From: Nymphaea colorata | Lineage: Eukaryota; Streptophyta; Magnoliopsida; Nymphaeales; Nymphaeaceae | DNA length: 64,000 nucleotides | NCBI RefSeq assembly: GCF_008831285.2 | Contig: NC_045143.1 | Location: 25,567,662 to 25,631,661 of the forward strand | Direction of reading: 5' to 3' | Part shown: piece by piece, positions 1-12,832 of the stretch | Layout: every line of letters starts with the position of its first letter | Numbering within the stretch: position 1 is the stretch's first letter | Program-made: the position numbers and the translations under genes | Notes under the pieces: generated by a model | What the model saw: only the letters and a program-made list of their open reading frames with translations | Database searches by the model: none | Told to the model about the DNA's origin: nothing

Positions 1-72
1 AACCTCAAATGCAAAACAGTAAGTTTTCTCAACACAATAGAATTCCAGAATGACACCATGTGGAGTGTCAAC

Positions 73-300
73 TATTGAGGAAACGTGCTACTTTGGCTTT
101 TAAAAGTGTTATGTATTTTGGAGTTTTATATGAGGTAGCTTTCAGAATTTTTAAATTTTGTTAGACTCTTTATGTAAAAAGTTAAACTTAACCCTAATCA
201 TTATTTAGTCTAATGAAAAGGAGCAGCTAACTGATTGAGGACTGCTACCTATTCTCTCTTCTCTCCTCTCATTCCACTCTCTCTACCTCTCTACGCAACA
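73..300 (+). repeat. 5' LTR of copia element 1
   Basis: Begins TATTGAGG (TG mutated to TA relative to the 3' LTR, which begins TGTTGAGG) and ends CAACA immediately before the primer-binding site. The last ~60 bases are CT-rich. Confidence 0.93.
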
Positions 301-312
301 TGGTATCAGAGC
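301..312 (+). other. Primer-binding site, element 1
   Basis: TGGTATCAGAGC directly abuts the 5' LTR. This is the usual plant LTR-retrotransposon site, complementary to the 3' end of initiator methionine tRNA. Confidence 0.9.
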
Positions 313-1009
313 GGAAGACCTAGGACCGTGCCATCTAGGGTTTCACGCGGCTCCCCATCTTCTCTTTTTCTCATCCCCTCATTCACGACAAGGTTGGATG
401 TCTAAAGTTGTTGCTGCCTTCAAAGGATACAGTGGAATGTTTGGTGGAAAGGGGTTAATCACGTTTAACATGTAAAACGTGATTAACACCCTTATGTTGC
501 TGTCGAAGTCGTAAGGTTGCTGAAAACTAAATCTAATGTCGTCGTTCAGATCTAGTTGTGGTGTATCAGATCTTCAGATTGCTGAAAAAAATCAAATATG
601 ATGTCATCGTTCAGATCTACATGTTGTCGTGTACTAGATATTATTCAGTTGCTGTGATAAAGAGGTTCAGATCAAAGAAACTTTGATCTGCCTAGTTGTG
701 TGCTGCCCTTGAACAAGTTTAGACCAGGTGAACTGATCTGCTTGGTCATGTGATGCTTGGTGGATCCTCTTAGTTTAAACATCGTTGAAGTTGTGCGAAG
801 CAGACAGGTTGGTATTGAATCTTGTTGTCAAACCTGTGCACATCGGCTGCTAGCAATCTGCATCTGGAAATTTGTGTAGTATTTCTATAGCAATTGGTCT
901 ATCGTGGGGCTGCAGAGATTACAATTGCAGAGATTTTCTTCTCCGTTGGTGATTGGCTTGATTTCTTTTTGTCAATACTTAGTCTACCGATAACTTTTGA
1001 GATTTTATC

Positions 1010-1815
1010 ATGGCTGCCAACAGATCAGAATCTGGAAATCAACACACAGAGGCAGGTGTTGAATACAAAGCTTTCTCCAATCCATTCACGTTTGGATCTA
1101 CTATCAAACTTGATGGAACCAACTATGGTGTATGGGCTAGAACCTTCATGTTGTCAGTCGTTGGACATGGGAAGAAATATATACTAGAAGAAGATGAACC
1201 AATTAAAAAGATTGGTAAATACGCACGGTGGGAGGAAGAAAACAACATTATTAGTGCTTGGCTTATGAATAGCACTCAGCCTCACATTGCAGCAGGGCTT
1301 TGTTATTATAATACAACTAAAGATACGTGGAATTCTCTTCGACAGATGTACTTTCAAGATAAAAACATCAGCAAAATTTTACAGGTTCAGCAAGAATTGT
1401 TACAAATGTAGCAATGAGACATGGATTTGATGGAATACTTACAAAGTTGAAGTTTACTTATGAAAAGATGAATTCCTTAAAACTGCCCTGTAAGCATTGT
1501 CTCAAATCTCAATGGAGCAAATGATTGTGGTTAAATTTTTTGCTGGACTATCTTCTAATTACTCTGCTTTCGAGGTACAAATGCTTACAGGTTCAGATTT
1601 CATGATCTTGATGAGGCCTTCAATAGACTAAACAGATTGGCTGTTACTCTTCCTCCATCATCAAACAACTCATAGCCTTCTGCCCTTGCTTCATTTGGAG
1701 GAGGAAGAAGTGGACTATACTCTTCCTGTGGTAGAGGAAGAGGTCGAGGTTCTGGAGGACGTGGGAGAATTCAGTGCACATATTGTGGTCGTCTCGGTCA
1801 CTTAGAGGATAGGTG
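1010..1815 (+). pseudogene. gag relic, copia element 1
   Basis: Starts ATG GCT GCC at 1010 after a ~700-bp leader (313-1009) in which I see no gene. The N-terminal copia Gag region runs to an in-frame TAG at 1409-1411, followed by further stops. The same frame set resumes at a zinc knuckle of CX2CX4HX4C form (first Cys codon 1774, last about 1813-1815). Gag would form the particle and bind RNA. The TAG at 1409 falls at the same codon as a TAG in element 2. Not translatable as one protein. Confidence 0.85.
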
Positions 1816-1825
1816 CTGGAACAAA

Positions 1826-3523
1826 GTGGGTAAACCTAATTCATCCACTTCTTCGATTGTGACATCTTCATCTGGTTCTACTCCAAACACACAGTCTATC
1901 AGTATAGCTCCTAAGCCGAATCCCACTGCTGCTTCAGTAGATGCTACATCTCTTAATTTAAGTCTAGCTGGAATTGATCTAATTATGAAGCATAGATCTA
2001 ATGCTACTTCTTCTACATCATCCGCATCTATAGATGTCACAAGTTCAGCATACTCTGTAGGTAAAAGTACTTCTAAAGGTTGTTGGATAATTGATTCTGA
2101 AGCCTCTAAACACTTTTGTGGAGATACTAGTGTTTCAAACCAGCAGAAATTTGATTCACCACAACATGTTCGGTTGGCGGATGGAAGACTATCACTAGTA
2201 GAAGGACATGAAGATGTTTATCTTTCTCCATCTTTACATATTCATGATGTGTTATGTACTCCTGAATTGCTGAAAAATTTGTTATCTGTAAGCAAACTAA
2301 CTAAAGGGATGAATTGCAGAGTTATTTTTGAGTCGGGTACCTATGTATTTCAGAACCTATCCACTGGGAGGAAGATTGGTGGAGGCCATGAGATAGATGG
2401 AATATACATCTTGGATACATCCAATAAGGAGACGTCATTCTTAGTAGATTCTTCTTCAAGTGCCTTCCAGTGGCATCTCAGATTGGGTCATCCATCATTT
2501 GGTAAACTTCGTCTGCTATGTCCTCAGATTTCTTCCACAACGTCCATTGAATGTGAAGCTTGTCAATTGGGAAAGCATAGTTGCACTTCTTTTCCATCGA
2601 GTCAAAGTCAGTCTAGTCAATATCTGTTTGATTTAGTTCACGTTGATGTTTGGGGGCCGAGTCCGGTTCCAAGTCCGTTGTCGTCTCGTTATTATCTTTC
2701 CATTGTTGATGATTTTTCTCGTGTCACTTGGGTGTTTTTGATGAAAGACAGAACTGAAACTCCTTGTATCTTGAAATCTTTTATATTGGAAATAAAAACT
2801 CAATTTAATTCTTGTGTCAAGGTTGTTCGCACTGACAATGCTCTCGAGTTCAAATCCTCTCACTTACTTGAATTCTATAAATCCTATGGTATTGTGCCAC
2901 ATTTTACCTGCCCTCACACATCTCAACAAAATGGTGTAGTTGAAAGAAAACATCGCCATTTGTTGGATGCAGCCCGCACAATCATGATTCATTCTCATAT
3001 GCCTTCCAAATTTTGAGGAGATGAAATTTTGACCACATGTTACCTAATAAATAGAATGCCATCATCTTCCATAGATGACAAAATCCCAATACAAATTCTC
3101 TACCCAAATAGAACTTTATTTTCTTTACCCCCACGAATATTTGGGTGCACTTGCTTTGTACATAAACTTGGTCCCAATCGAGATAAGCTAGCTGCTCAAG
3201 CAACTAAATGTGTGTTTGTGGGATACTCTAAAAATCAAAAGGGATATCGATGCCTAGATCCTATATCTAATCAAGAGTTTGTCAGTGCCGATGTAACCTT
3301 TCTCGAGTCGTCTCCATTCTTTCCTGTAAGTCCTTCATATACAAAATCTGAGATGTCCTCTTCTGTTCCTCTCCCAATTCATCCAATTCCACTTGAGTCT
3401 TTTCTTCTTTTATCATCACCCACCTGTTCCACTCCCTCCATTCCACGGTTTAAAGATCCTCCTCTCACATATTCAAGAAGGAATCCATCATCTAATGACC
3501 CTGCACCATCTCTCGGGAGGTAA
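1826..3523 (+). pseudogene. Protease and integrase relic, copia element 1
   Basis: In order: aspartic protease with the active-site motif changed from DSGA to DSEA (2093-2104); the GAG-pre-integrase region with WHLRLGHP; a zinc-binding CEAC; then integrase core pieces HVDVWGP, VRTDNALEF and QQNGVVERKHR, which carry the D, D and E positions. A TGA at 3014-3016 replaces the Trp usually found before GD. The same frame then continues to a stop at 3523. The altered protease motif alone should abolish polyprotein processing. Confidence 0.88.
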
Positions 3524-3543
3524 GTAGATCTGAATTACATGAC

Positions 3544-5240
3544 ATGCCTGAGTGTTCCCTTGATGCTCCTGTTTCTGATGACTTACCTATTGCACTGCGT
3601 AAAGGACTAGACAATGCACTATTCATCATCTTTCTAAGTTTGTTAGTACAACTCATGTGGGAGATCATATGTGCAAATTTATTGATGTCTTGTCAGCTAC
3701 ATCCATTCCTATTTCACATGCACAAGCTATGTTGGACTCTAAGTGGTACAAGGCTATGAAGGAGGAGATGGATTCTCTAATATCGCGTCACACTTGGGAA
3801 CTTGTTGAACCTCCTTCTTGGGCAAATATTGTTGGCTCGAAATGAGTTTTTACTATCAAGTACAACTCAGATGGTACTGTTGAGCGCTACAAGGCATGCT
3901 TGGTAGCAAAAGGGTACACACAGACTTATGGTGTTGACTTCTTTGAAACTTTCTCTCCTGTTGCATGTTTGGGCACTATAAGACTCATTATATCTATTGC
4001 AGTTTATTATGGTTGGAACATGTACCAACTCGATGTTAAAAATGCCTTTCTGTATGAGGATTTAACTGAAGTGGTTTATATGCAGCAGCCACCTGGCTTT
4101 GAGAAACAGGAGGAGTGTACCAAGGTATGTTTGTTAAAGAAGGCTATATATGGTTTGAAACAGAGTCCTAGAGCATGGTTTCAGAAGTTGTGTGACGTTG
4201 TGTCTAAGTTTGAGTTTCAGAGATCACCTTTAGATCATTTATTGTTCATAAAAAGGATTTCAAGAGGTATGGTTGTTATGGTAATATATGTGGATGATAT
4301 TATTTTAACCAGTGACAATGAACAAGAAATACAAGACACAAAGAAGTATTTACAACAACATTTTGTTACTAAAGATCTTGGCTCTCTACGTTACTTCTTG
4401 GGGATAGAAGTGGCAAGAAGTAAAGAAGGTCTAGTTCTTTCTCAAAGGAAATATGTTTTTGATTTGCTACACGAAACAAGTATGACAAGAACTAAACCAG
4501 CTTCTATTCCTATGAATTCTCGCACTCATTTATATGATGATGAATCTGAACCTGTTGATAGCAAATCATATCGGTCTCTCATTGGAAAGCTATTATATGT
4601 AACGATTACTAGACCAGATATATCATTTGCTATGGGAAAGCTAAGTCAATTTATGGATAAGCCAAGGAAAGCCCATTGAGATGCAGCTATGTTATTGCTG
4701 AAATTTCTAAAAGGTTCCCCTGGAAAGGGTCTATTATTTAGAAGAAGCACCTCACTTTATATAGAAGCTTATTCTGATGCTGATTATGTAGGCTCAATTG
4801 ATGATAGAAAGTCCACTACAGGATTCTGTATCTTTGTTGGTGGTAACTTAGTCTCTTGGAGAAGTAAAAAGCAAGCTGTTGTAGCTCGATCGAGTGTAGA
4901 GTCAGAATATCGAGCCATGGCCCAAACAGCCACTGAAATCATGTGGGTGAGAGGCATGCTAGAAGGTCTTGGAATTCAGGTAGAATTGTCTATAAAAATG
5001 CGGTGTGATAATAAAGCATCTACTTATATAGCAAATAATCCAGTCTTCCACAAACATACCAAACATATTGAGGTTGATTGTCATTACATTAGAGACTTGG
5101 TTCAAGCAGGAATTATTTCTACTGAATGTGTTGCTTCAGAAGACCAACCTGAAGATATATTCACCAAAGCTCTTCCGATATCCAGTTTTATGAAGTGTTG
5201 TAGCAAGCTGAGCATGATCGACATCTATGCTCCAGCTTGA
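3544..5240 (+). pseudogene. Reverse transcriptase and RNase H relic, copia element 1
   Basis: Begins with the linker DLPIALRKG in one frame, then continues in another. The RT shows ERYKA, QLDVKNAFL, QPPGFE, GLKQSPRAWF and the catalytic YVDD at 4287-4298. RNase H shows AYSDADYVG, KSTTGFC, SVESEYRAMA and KHIEVDCHYIRD, and ends at TGA 5238-5240 just before the polypurine tract. TGA codons at 3843-3845 and 4677-4679 replace conserved Trp codons. The original single polyprotein is broken here into four pieces. Confidence 0.9.
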
Positions 5241-5247
5241 GGGGGAG
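5237..5247 (+). other. Polypurine tract, element 1
   Basis: TTGAGGGGGAG immediately precedes the 3' LTR and would prime plus-strand DNA synthesis. Confidence 0.85.
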
Positions 5248-5485
5248 TGTTGAGGAAACGTGCTACTTTGGCTTTTAAAAGTGTTATGTATTTTGGAGTT
5301 TTATATGAGGTAGCTTTCAGAATTTTTAAATTTTGTTGGACTCTTTATGTAAATGGTTAAACTTAACCCTAATCATTATTTAGTCTAATGAACAGGAGCA
5401 GCCGACTGATTGAGGACTGCTACCTATTCTCTCTTCTCTCCTCTCGTTCCTCTCTTCTCCCTCTTCTCTACCTCTCTACGCAACA
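5248..5485 (+). repeat. 3' LTR of copia element 1
   Basis: Begins TGTTGAGG and ends CAACA. It is followed by TCAAC at 5486-5490, which matches 68-72. Confidence 0.94.
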
Positions 5486-5490
5486 TCAAC

Positions 5491-7285
5491 CATACCCACA
5501 AATATTGTGATATTTTTGAAAATTTCATGATATTAATGGAAAAACAAAAGAAACGATAAAAACGGGGAAATATTGTGATATTTTGAAAAAAAATGTTAAA
5601 ATAATTTTATAGCAATTTATGGCGATTTTTCATGATTTTTTCATTTATTTTTAATTTCACTTTCTGTTTTTTATTTTTTTTTCAAATTTTGTTTCATTGT
5701 CTTATTTCCTCTTGTTTTAAGTATTTAACATGACCTCCTAAATGCAATACAATATTTATTAGTTTTTCATTTTTTGACTGACATTTTGATTTTTTTAATT
5801 TTAAAAAAAACTCAGAGATTGTCGTAAAATTTTCCTAAAAAAACAACTTTAATGATAAATACTTGAGAAAAACCTCACCGATAAAAACCGAGAACGATAC
5901 TTGTGGCTATGGTGTCAACATGGAAAAGTTCCAAGGCAACCATATAAAGACGTACAGTGTTAAGCAAATAGACCTTCAGAACTTAACTATCTAGATGTAC
6001 TTCGTCCAGTTAATGACTGTTCTCTAGTGACATAGACACACCTGTTTGGGAGCTTAGCCCATGTGAATGCAATGCATATACCAGTGCTGCTTGGGTGTGT
6101 GAAAATTCACAAAAAGAACAGAATAAAGAGGCGAGAAGGAGAAAGTGGAGAAGTAATGAGGAAGGAGAAGGAGAAAAATGAAGAAGAAGGGAACCCATCT
6201 GTAGCAGCAGGAGTAGTGGCTGCATGGTTCAACCATCAATGGAGGGAGACACAAAAAAAGGACACAAAGAAAAGATCCAGAAATTGAATCATTTTACAGT
6301 TTATGAAAAGTTTCTTTTTGACATTTTATGCTTTTACTTTTGAAGTTATCTTTTTATTACAATTTACGCGAACATGATTATTTTACAATTTTAAGAAAGC
6401 TTCTTTTTGCTTTTAACTCTCTCCCTCTCTTTGACACACACACAAAAACACATGCACAATGTATCATTGCTGCACCCACACCCGAGCTTTCTCAAGAAGT
6501 GTCACCTGCACCCTGAATCCATTTCGGATGAAAATTAAAAGTCTTTTTTATTAGTTTAAGGAACTCAGTAGCAACTTCTCATATTCAATGGGGGCACATG
6601 TTTGTGTTATTTTATTAGATACTTGCTTTATTGGATATACATTGTAGGTATTGAGGTTCATCCTGATTTAGATTTGGATACTAAAAGCAATGCATGAGTG
6701 CTGCTGTATGTTTGTTGTGACACATTCATCAAGCCCATTGCCAACTAAGTTGATTCAGTGGATCTCCGATTGATTTTTTGCTTTAATTGAATTTTCACTA
6801 TCTGTATTGAACCTTAAATTATGTGTTTCTGTTGCACGATGCAGGCCTGGATGACATCTTGACATCCCTATGGCCATCATATAAAAAGTAGAATTTTGTT
6901 TGAAATCTACTTTCATAAGGTGAAAAATATCTGGGTGTCTGTATATTCATGGTCAACAGTTATGTTGTTGAATAATGCATGAAGGTCATGAACATTTACT
7001 TCAAGGGTGCAATAATGCTTTGAATCGATGCTGTTAATTCTCTAGAGGGACAGGAATAGCTTCGCTACCTCTGTTGGACTAGTATTTTGTGGTGTTTATG
7101 TAATTTAGTACTTGTCCTTCTATTTTTGCTAGATAGCAGTAACATTGTATCTTTAGGCTAGCTGTGAGTTGCCTTATCATGGTTGCTAAAATTTTAGGTG
7201 ACTTGTTTTCTCTGTTTTTCTATCTCTGTCCTTTATCAGCATTGTACGGATTTATTTTTTGTGTGTGTTTCTATTCATTTGTTAG
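5491..7285. other. Non-coding stretch between element 1 and NSUN-like exons
   Basis: AT-rich sequence, with A- and T-runs at 5500-5880. I found no exon with a convincing protein match. Upstream exons of the methyltransferase may lie here or beyond the left edge; short open stretches such as 6063-6287 are Lys/Glu-rich and not recognisable. Confidence 0.5.
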
Positions 7286-10164
7286 GTCTTGGTTGATGCT
7301 GAGTGCACACATGATGGGTCTGTTAAGCACATCCTCAAGTTTGAAGATTGGGGATGGGACACTCTTCAAAGAAGACTGTTGGATTCAGAAAGAATTGGTT
7401 CATTGACTCAACTCCAGGCAAAATATGTTGAATCCCTAGCCGTATCTATCTAGAGATTTTAAATTGATCATATTTTAGTTACAGGTTTTCACCTGCTGAA
7501 TTAACATTCCTATGATCCTTATTTATGTTTCCAAATTACTGATGCTGAATTGCTTTAGGAAAGACATCTGAGCCTTAAGAATAGCCGCACTAGGGTTCCT
7601 GAGTTATGAGGAGATATTAGTTTCCATTTGTTACTGATCTGATTGGCAAATCCAATGCTATCCTCTTCACGAGTTTGCATATCCCTTGCCTGTCAATACA
7701 GAAAAGAGAAATATGAACTTGCGGTGATATCCATTTTGTATTTTAATTATTTATAGTTTCCTTTTTTAAAATGTAATTGTCAACTTCGATTAGTTTAAAG
7801 TTTAAACTTTAAAGAAATAATGTAATGGATGTTTATACTTGTATGACCATGACTATAAAAGACATCAAATTTTGAAATTGAAGAGTTATTTTCTTGGGGA
7901 CGATTCTGGGCAGCAAGGCTATAATCCGTAATATGACCTGGTAAAATAGGAAGTACAACAGCTAGGAGGTACTTCTTCTGAAAGTGCTTCAAACTGTTTT
8001 TCGTATCAAGCCACTAGGAGCAACGTGATAGTAATCAGGGTTATGAGGACATTTTACTGTAGATCAATGTCTTCTCCTAAAAGGTTAAAACCAGGAAGCG
8101 TGGAGCACCACACCATTTTTTGTGCATCTGTATTTAGATTTCTAACAATAATTGATTATTTTTAGACGTTACGAAACTTGACTTGATTTTTAGATACTTT
8201 CTTTTCAGGAAAAGGAACACTCTTTAAAATTTTAGTTTTTCTTTTTTGGTTATGTTGTTCCTATGTTTTGCTTGAAGTTGTTAAACTTTTTCTCATTGCA
8301 TCATTTTATTCTCTTTTTTGTCGCTTTTCGGGTTAGTTCAACCTTTCTGCAGATCTATTTGATCTAAATGCTACATGAATGATTTTTCTTAAAACTCTGT
8401 GCAGTTACAGCTTCTTACTAATGGTTTTAGATTGCTTAAAGTCGGAGGGTCACTTGTGTATAGCACGTGCAGGTAAATATCTATATTTAGGACTTGGGAG
8501 TTGGGACATCAATGCAATTTTTGTTTTTTAAATTTCATGTTATAGTCCTTCTGTGGGTAATTTAATCCTATAGTAGTTGACGACTGCTGCCTTTGAACAG
8601 CTTGACTGTTGCTCAAAATGAAGATGTGGTCGAGCAGTTTCTTTCAAACAATCCTTCTGCTGGTAATAACGCTATCCTTTAGGAAATCTTAGTTAAAGTT
8701 CTTTATTTCTTTGATGATTATTTTTGTAATACCTGTTTGTTTTTCAAGTGATACCTACCATGGAAGAGTATACCGTGAAAAACATATTTTCCTTTTTCAC
8801 AATTTTAGAAAAGATAAAGCGTTCAGAGAAAAATATAGAAAACCAGAAAATTAAAAAATGATTGTTGAAAAGGTTACACAGCAAGGAAATGTTGAGTGCA
8901 AAATAAAACATAGTATGACACTGAACAATTGTAACTAATTAAAGCATCATAAATACAATTTTTCAAGCAATATAAGTTATGCATTTGTCGCAAGGAAGAG
9001 TGAAATTAAATCATTGTCACAAATATCGTGTCTTAATCGAAAAAGAGGCGTTAAATACGCAAAAAATAAGTCAGCCATATAAAACGACAATAAGACACGT
9101 CCTTTTGAAAAAAAAGCCAAAATATTAAAAAACATGAAAAAACACGTATTATACATGTTTTTTTCGTATTTTTATTAATTTCTTATTTATTTTATTGTTT
9201 TATAATTTTCAGGGTTTTTTAAAAGTTTTAAATTTTTAAAAATTTCCGAGATATTCCTGAGATATACATTTTTTTTGTATTATACCCAAGAAATTCCTCA
9301 CCATATAATGCCCACACTATATATTTGACAATGGTTAAAATACTCTATAGTCTAGATTTTTGCACAATAATAGCCAACTGCAAATCTGATCATAATTTGC
9401 AACTGTTAAAAAAAAAATAGTTGGTGCACATGTAGTTGCAATGTAGTTTTGGACTTTTAGTTAAGCTGGGAATGAAGTTAGAGATTTAGCAGCATAATGG
9501 TTGGAAACAATTTCCTTTCTTTCTCTTTTCCTTGTAGCTGTCGACCGAATTTGCACAAGCATGTCTGCAACTCCCAAAGGATTTGATGAGGAATCCATTC
9601 TTGTGACAAATTCACCCCTTGCATACACCTTGGAGCGGCCCTTCCTCCTGTATATACAAGACCTGATTAGGTGGGTCGAGTTCCCCGCAAGGTACCCATT
9701 ACTTGGAGTACATTCCCACCAGAGAAAAGTGTCTGTTAGGTTTGGTTCTTCTCAATTGGGTTGGGTGGGTTCAAATTGAAATGCTATGCTTTCACACCAA
9801 CGTTACTTGCACTTTAGTACAGTAGATCCTGCTGGCACTTCGGCAGAAAAAGAGAAATCACATAGAAGAATGCGATGAGCAACACAGGGAACAATTTACT
9901 GGAAAATTTGCTGCTTGGCTTTTTATTATCATGGATGTCCTGAAATTTGGTCAGAAGAATCGAGATAGTAATTGTTGTTCAAAGAGATACTGTAACTGAT
10001 TTCTTTTATTGTTCTCCGTTTTGACTTAATTAGAGCTGCAAGATATTCGTGCTGCAGAGGGTTGGCCTTGTAGGAGTGGAAGGATTCCAAGGACGATAAG
10101 ATTTGATACCTGCACATCCCGAACAAGTGGGCTATTTATTGCCAAGATCGTGAAATTGTTCTAA
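7286..10164 (+). CDS. NSUN/NOP2-family RNA (cytosine-5) methyltransferase, last four exons
   Basis: Four exons join in phase: 7286-7417, 8405-8474, 8601-8662 and 10034-10164, with TAA at 10162-10164. Exon 1 encodes VLVDAEC, the motif IV region, where most RCMT enzymes have DAPC; exon 2 ends GGSLVYSTC, the motif VI TC; exon 3 encodes LTVAQNEDVVEQFL; the last exon ends with RTSGLFIAKI, the usual family C-terminus. The family transfers a methyl group from S-adenosylmethionine to cytosine-5 of RNA through two cysteines, both visible here. Junctions are AG/GT except the first donor, CAG|GCAAAA, a GC-AG intron. The SAM-binding N-terminal half was not found, so the gene is either truncated or extends left through or past element 1. 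No internal stop occurs in the exons, so it may be part of a live gene. I cannot assign a symbol. Confidence 0.8.
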
Positions 10165-12296
10165 GACTAGGACAGTCCATAAATTAGTCCATGAACGTAT
10201 TCGAATCCTTTACCGTAATTTCATGTAAATTTAGATTAATCAGTAGTTCAGTCATTTTCTTCTATTACATATGGCTTCTTTACTAGTTTTTGAGATTGGA
10301 CAGCTCTAAAGTAAATTTTACATTTAATTGTTCATCGTCCCTGCAGCATTTAAACTATCAATGATTCAGTAAAGAGCGTGAACTGAGCTTGTATATAAAT
10401 GTCACAACCGATGAGAACATAAAAAAACATGAGGATATCAATAAGATATAGGGATAATGAAGAGGGACTGTATCATGCGCAGAATAGCAATAGCATAATG
10501 ATCTGTAAATTTTGGAGTTTTCTCCTTACTTTACTGGCAATCTTCAGGATTCATCTTTCCCTTATCAAGAATTTTGAATTGATCCCCGATTCTTCCTTAA
10601 TTAGAGTCTTGGAAACGATCCATGTTTGAGGATGCAGACTGTTACGTGACCAATTGAAAGTGTCAAATTTGGCTCTGATTTGAACGATGGTGATAGTTCT
10701 ATGACTGGTGACGGTTCTATGCTAAGTGACATGCGTATATCTGTGTCAGTATGTAGGTACAGTAACACACAAGTACGCGGATACAGCTGGGTTTCAAAAC
10801 TTATTTTTTGTTTTAATTTTGATAGTTTCTTTTTCTTTTTCCATCTTAATTTTTGTTTTTGTTTTCATTCTGAATTTTTCTTTTTCTTTTTCCATCCATC
10901 TAGATTATATATATTCCTCTTATTTTTCTTTAATTTTGAGAATTTTTATGGACATTATATATAATATCTATGTACCCGTCTCCTCGTACTTCTTGTATTG
11001 AACCCGCACCCTTACCCATATGACTTGGGTTCTATGACAAGAGGAGCACAAGGGTCTTGGTATTTAACATAAATGACATACATTGAACTAATTATATAGT
11101 ATATGCATTCAAACCTGTGAGATTGGAATCTGTCTTTTTGAAAACATAATATTACTTATAAATCATGTTTTAGTTTAAGAATTTTTGTAAAAAAAAAAAA
11201 GATTTTTCTACTATACAAACTTTGATGGTATAAGAACTGTTTATTTTTTTAATTAAAACAATTTAAAAACAACTAACTTAATATATGTTTCTCATCAAAT
11301 CACTTTTAATCTCATATATTTATGAAAGGCTTGGGTACCAAATCCAAGCAGTGAGGTTTCGGACCTTGGATATGGTTTCTCATGATCTGAATCCAGACCT
11401 TAAATAATAGGAAAAATTCTGTACAATCTGGTAAATGAAAACAATACAAAAGCGTTAAAAAATTAAAACAATACAAAAGTGTTAAAAGTCATAGACATGC
11501 TAATATAGATTAACAAACATGCAATACGACGAGTCGAGCTCGTGTAAATCAAACTCAAATTCAACTCGTTTATTAAACAAGTTGAGTCGAGCTCGAGCAA
11601 ATCAAACTCAAATTAGACTCGTTCATTAACAAGTTGAACTTGCATGGATGAGTTAGAGTCCAACCCTAGTTGGCTGAACTAGTTGAACATATGTAAATGA
11701 AAGCTAACGAGAATGAACAGTTTAAATCAGACCAGATAATGATAGCCGGGATCTCAACCTGGTCCCTGTCTCACTCAAAACTGAGAAGTGGGTCTCTGCT
11801 AATACAATTAATTAAGCCAATTATGAGCATTTGTTCTCAACGACTATTCATTAAATCAATTCTGAGGACTTATTCTCTTGTTTTTGCGATTGCCAAATAT
11901 TCTACGCACATATCAGATTAAATAAATAAATATATGATATATTTATTTATATATATGAGCCGATTAATTTCATGTTATGTATAAAATTTAGTTGTTGAAA
12001 GATAGCAATTTCAAAACAATATTTTACACCAGAGATGGTCCAGATGGGAGGTAGGATAAAGTGAAGTGGTAGAGCTGGTGACAAGGGTGAACAACAGAAT
12101 CCTGGAGGGGATGATAAAAGGAAGCATGAAGGGGAGGAGGTTTTGAAGTCTCTCCCTGCTCGTCCTCTTCGTCTACATTCTTGTCTCTCTGAGCTACAAC
12201 AACAAGCTTCCTTCAAACTTATCTCAGAGAGAGAGAGTTGCAAGAGAAAGAAGAGACCTGGGCTCGTGAAAAAAGAAGAATGAAGCATGACTAACT
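10165..12296. other. Intergenic AT-rich DNA with a CGAGCTCGAG-type repeat relic
   Basis: No gene recognised. 10800-10910 is a T-rich imperfect duplication (TTTCTTTTTCTTTTTCCATC occurs twice). 11521-11660 carries two copies of a unit around GTTGAGTCGAGCTCG, a repeat type that recurs at 46100-46340, 47480-47640 and 62570-62710. 11930-11950 is an ATATTTATTTATATATAT run. Confidence 0.5.
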
Positions 12297-12593
12297 AGGA
12301 GAAATTAGGTTGCAAGAGAGCGCTATCTGAATGGCTGTATTTTGTTTATCACCAGTAAGCATCCAAAAGTTGATTCCAGCATTCCGAAGCAGATCGATTG
12401 TTTTAGGAACACCTTCCTGCAATGACATCCAAAAGAAAACGAGCACAATCTACTTAAGTCAAACCAGAAGGAAAGCTCTCACAAGAAACAATACCCCCCA
12501 GAGAAGGAAAAAGAGAATCACCTTTCTTCTATTGCAGCAACTCCAAGGACCTCAAGACTGCAACTCCAAGAACCTCAAGACTGTGTTCCAAAC
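12297..12593 (-). pseudogene. ALA2-like phospholipid flippase (P4-ATPase), two exon pieces
   Basis: Read on the minus strand. 12593-12522 encodes LEHSLEVLGVAAIEER with a GT donor. 12422-12297 encodes LQEGVPKT, then [17 protein letters not shown] and NLIS, the P-domain hinge region of P-type ATPases (TGDK motif); it then runs into a stop after SPS. The wording is that of plant ALA2-type aminophospholipid flippases, which move lipids across endomembranes. Exon order and phase are right, but the acceptor before LQEG has no clear AG and the downstream P-domain is missing. No further flippase exons were found to the left. The fragment's 5' exon continues on the far side of copia element 2, at 20583-20608. 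Confidence 0.85.
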
Positions 12594-12820
12594 TGTTGAA
12601 TAATGTGTGTTAGGTGGTATTTTTGAATATTTAAGTGTTTCGGAACAGCTCTTTATAAATAAGGGTTTTGTTTATGGACCTCTTTTGTAATTTGTTACTT
12701 TACCCTAATTCTCATTTAACATGAGATTAGGGCAGCTTTAGTCAATACGATAGAAAGTTCTCTCTCTCTCTCTCTCTCTCTCTCGTTCTCTTCTCTCCTC
12801 TCCCTTGGCTGCACGTAACA
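12594..12820 (+). repeat. 5' LTR of copia element 2
   Basis: Starts TGTTGAATAATG and ends GTAACA, directly before the primer-binding site. It contains a long CT run at 12758-12784. Confidence 0.93.
12652..12662 (+). promoter_or_regulatory. Probable TATA box in LTR of element 2
   Basis: TTTATAAATAA lies about 58 bases into the LTR. The same motif is kept in the 3' LTR at 20420-20430. Position and sequence fit an LTR promoter; transcription is not shown. Confidence 0.5.
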
Positions 12821-12832
12821 TGGTATCAGAGC
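12821..12832 (+). other. Primer-binding site, element 2
   Basis: TGGTATCAGAGC immediately follows the 5' LTR and is complementary to the initiator-Met tRNA 3' end. Confidence 0.9.

Larger units (their letters stand above)
73..5485 (+). mobile_element. Ty1/copia LTR retrotransposon, element 1 (decayed, full length)
   Basis: A complete but mutated copia element. Its 228-bp and 238-bp LTRs (73-300, 5248-5485) flank a gag-PR-IN-RT-RH order typical of Ty1/copia. A 5-bp target duplication TCAAC lies at 68-72 and 5486-5490, so both ends are original. The LTRs differ by a few percent and by a short CT-rich indel near the 3' end. The coding region is broken by several stops and at least two frame changes, so it is not autonomous. 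It lies upstream of the NSUN-like exons, on the same strand; whether it sits within that gene cannot be seen because the gene's 5' end is not recognisable. Confidence 0.95.

Noticed and set aside
1798-2040. Minus-strand frames inside copia coding regions (also 14365-14733, 29934-30440, 31651-32220)
   Set aside because: They are antisense to recognised gag-pol domains; no independent evidence of coding.
9501-9779. 92-codon plus-strand frame between the last two methyltransferase exons
   Set aside because: The flanking exons already join in phase without it and it shows no family motif, so it is treated as intron sequence.
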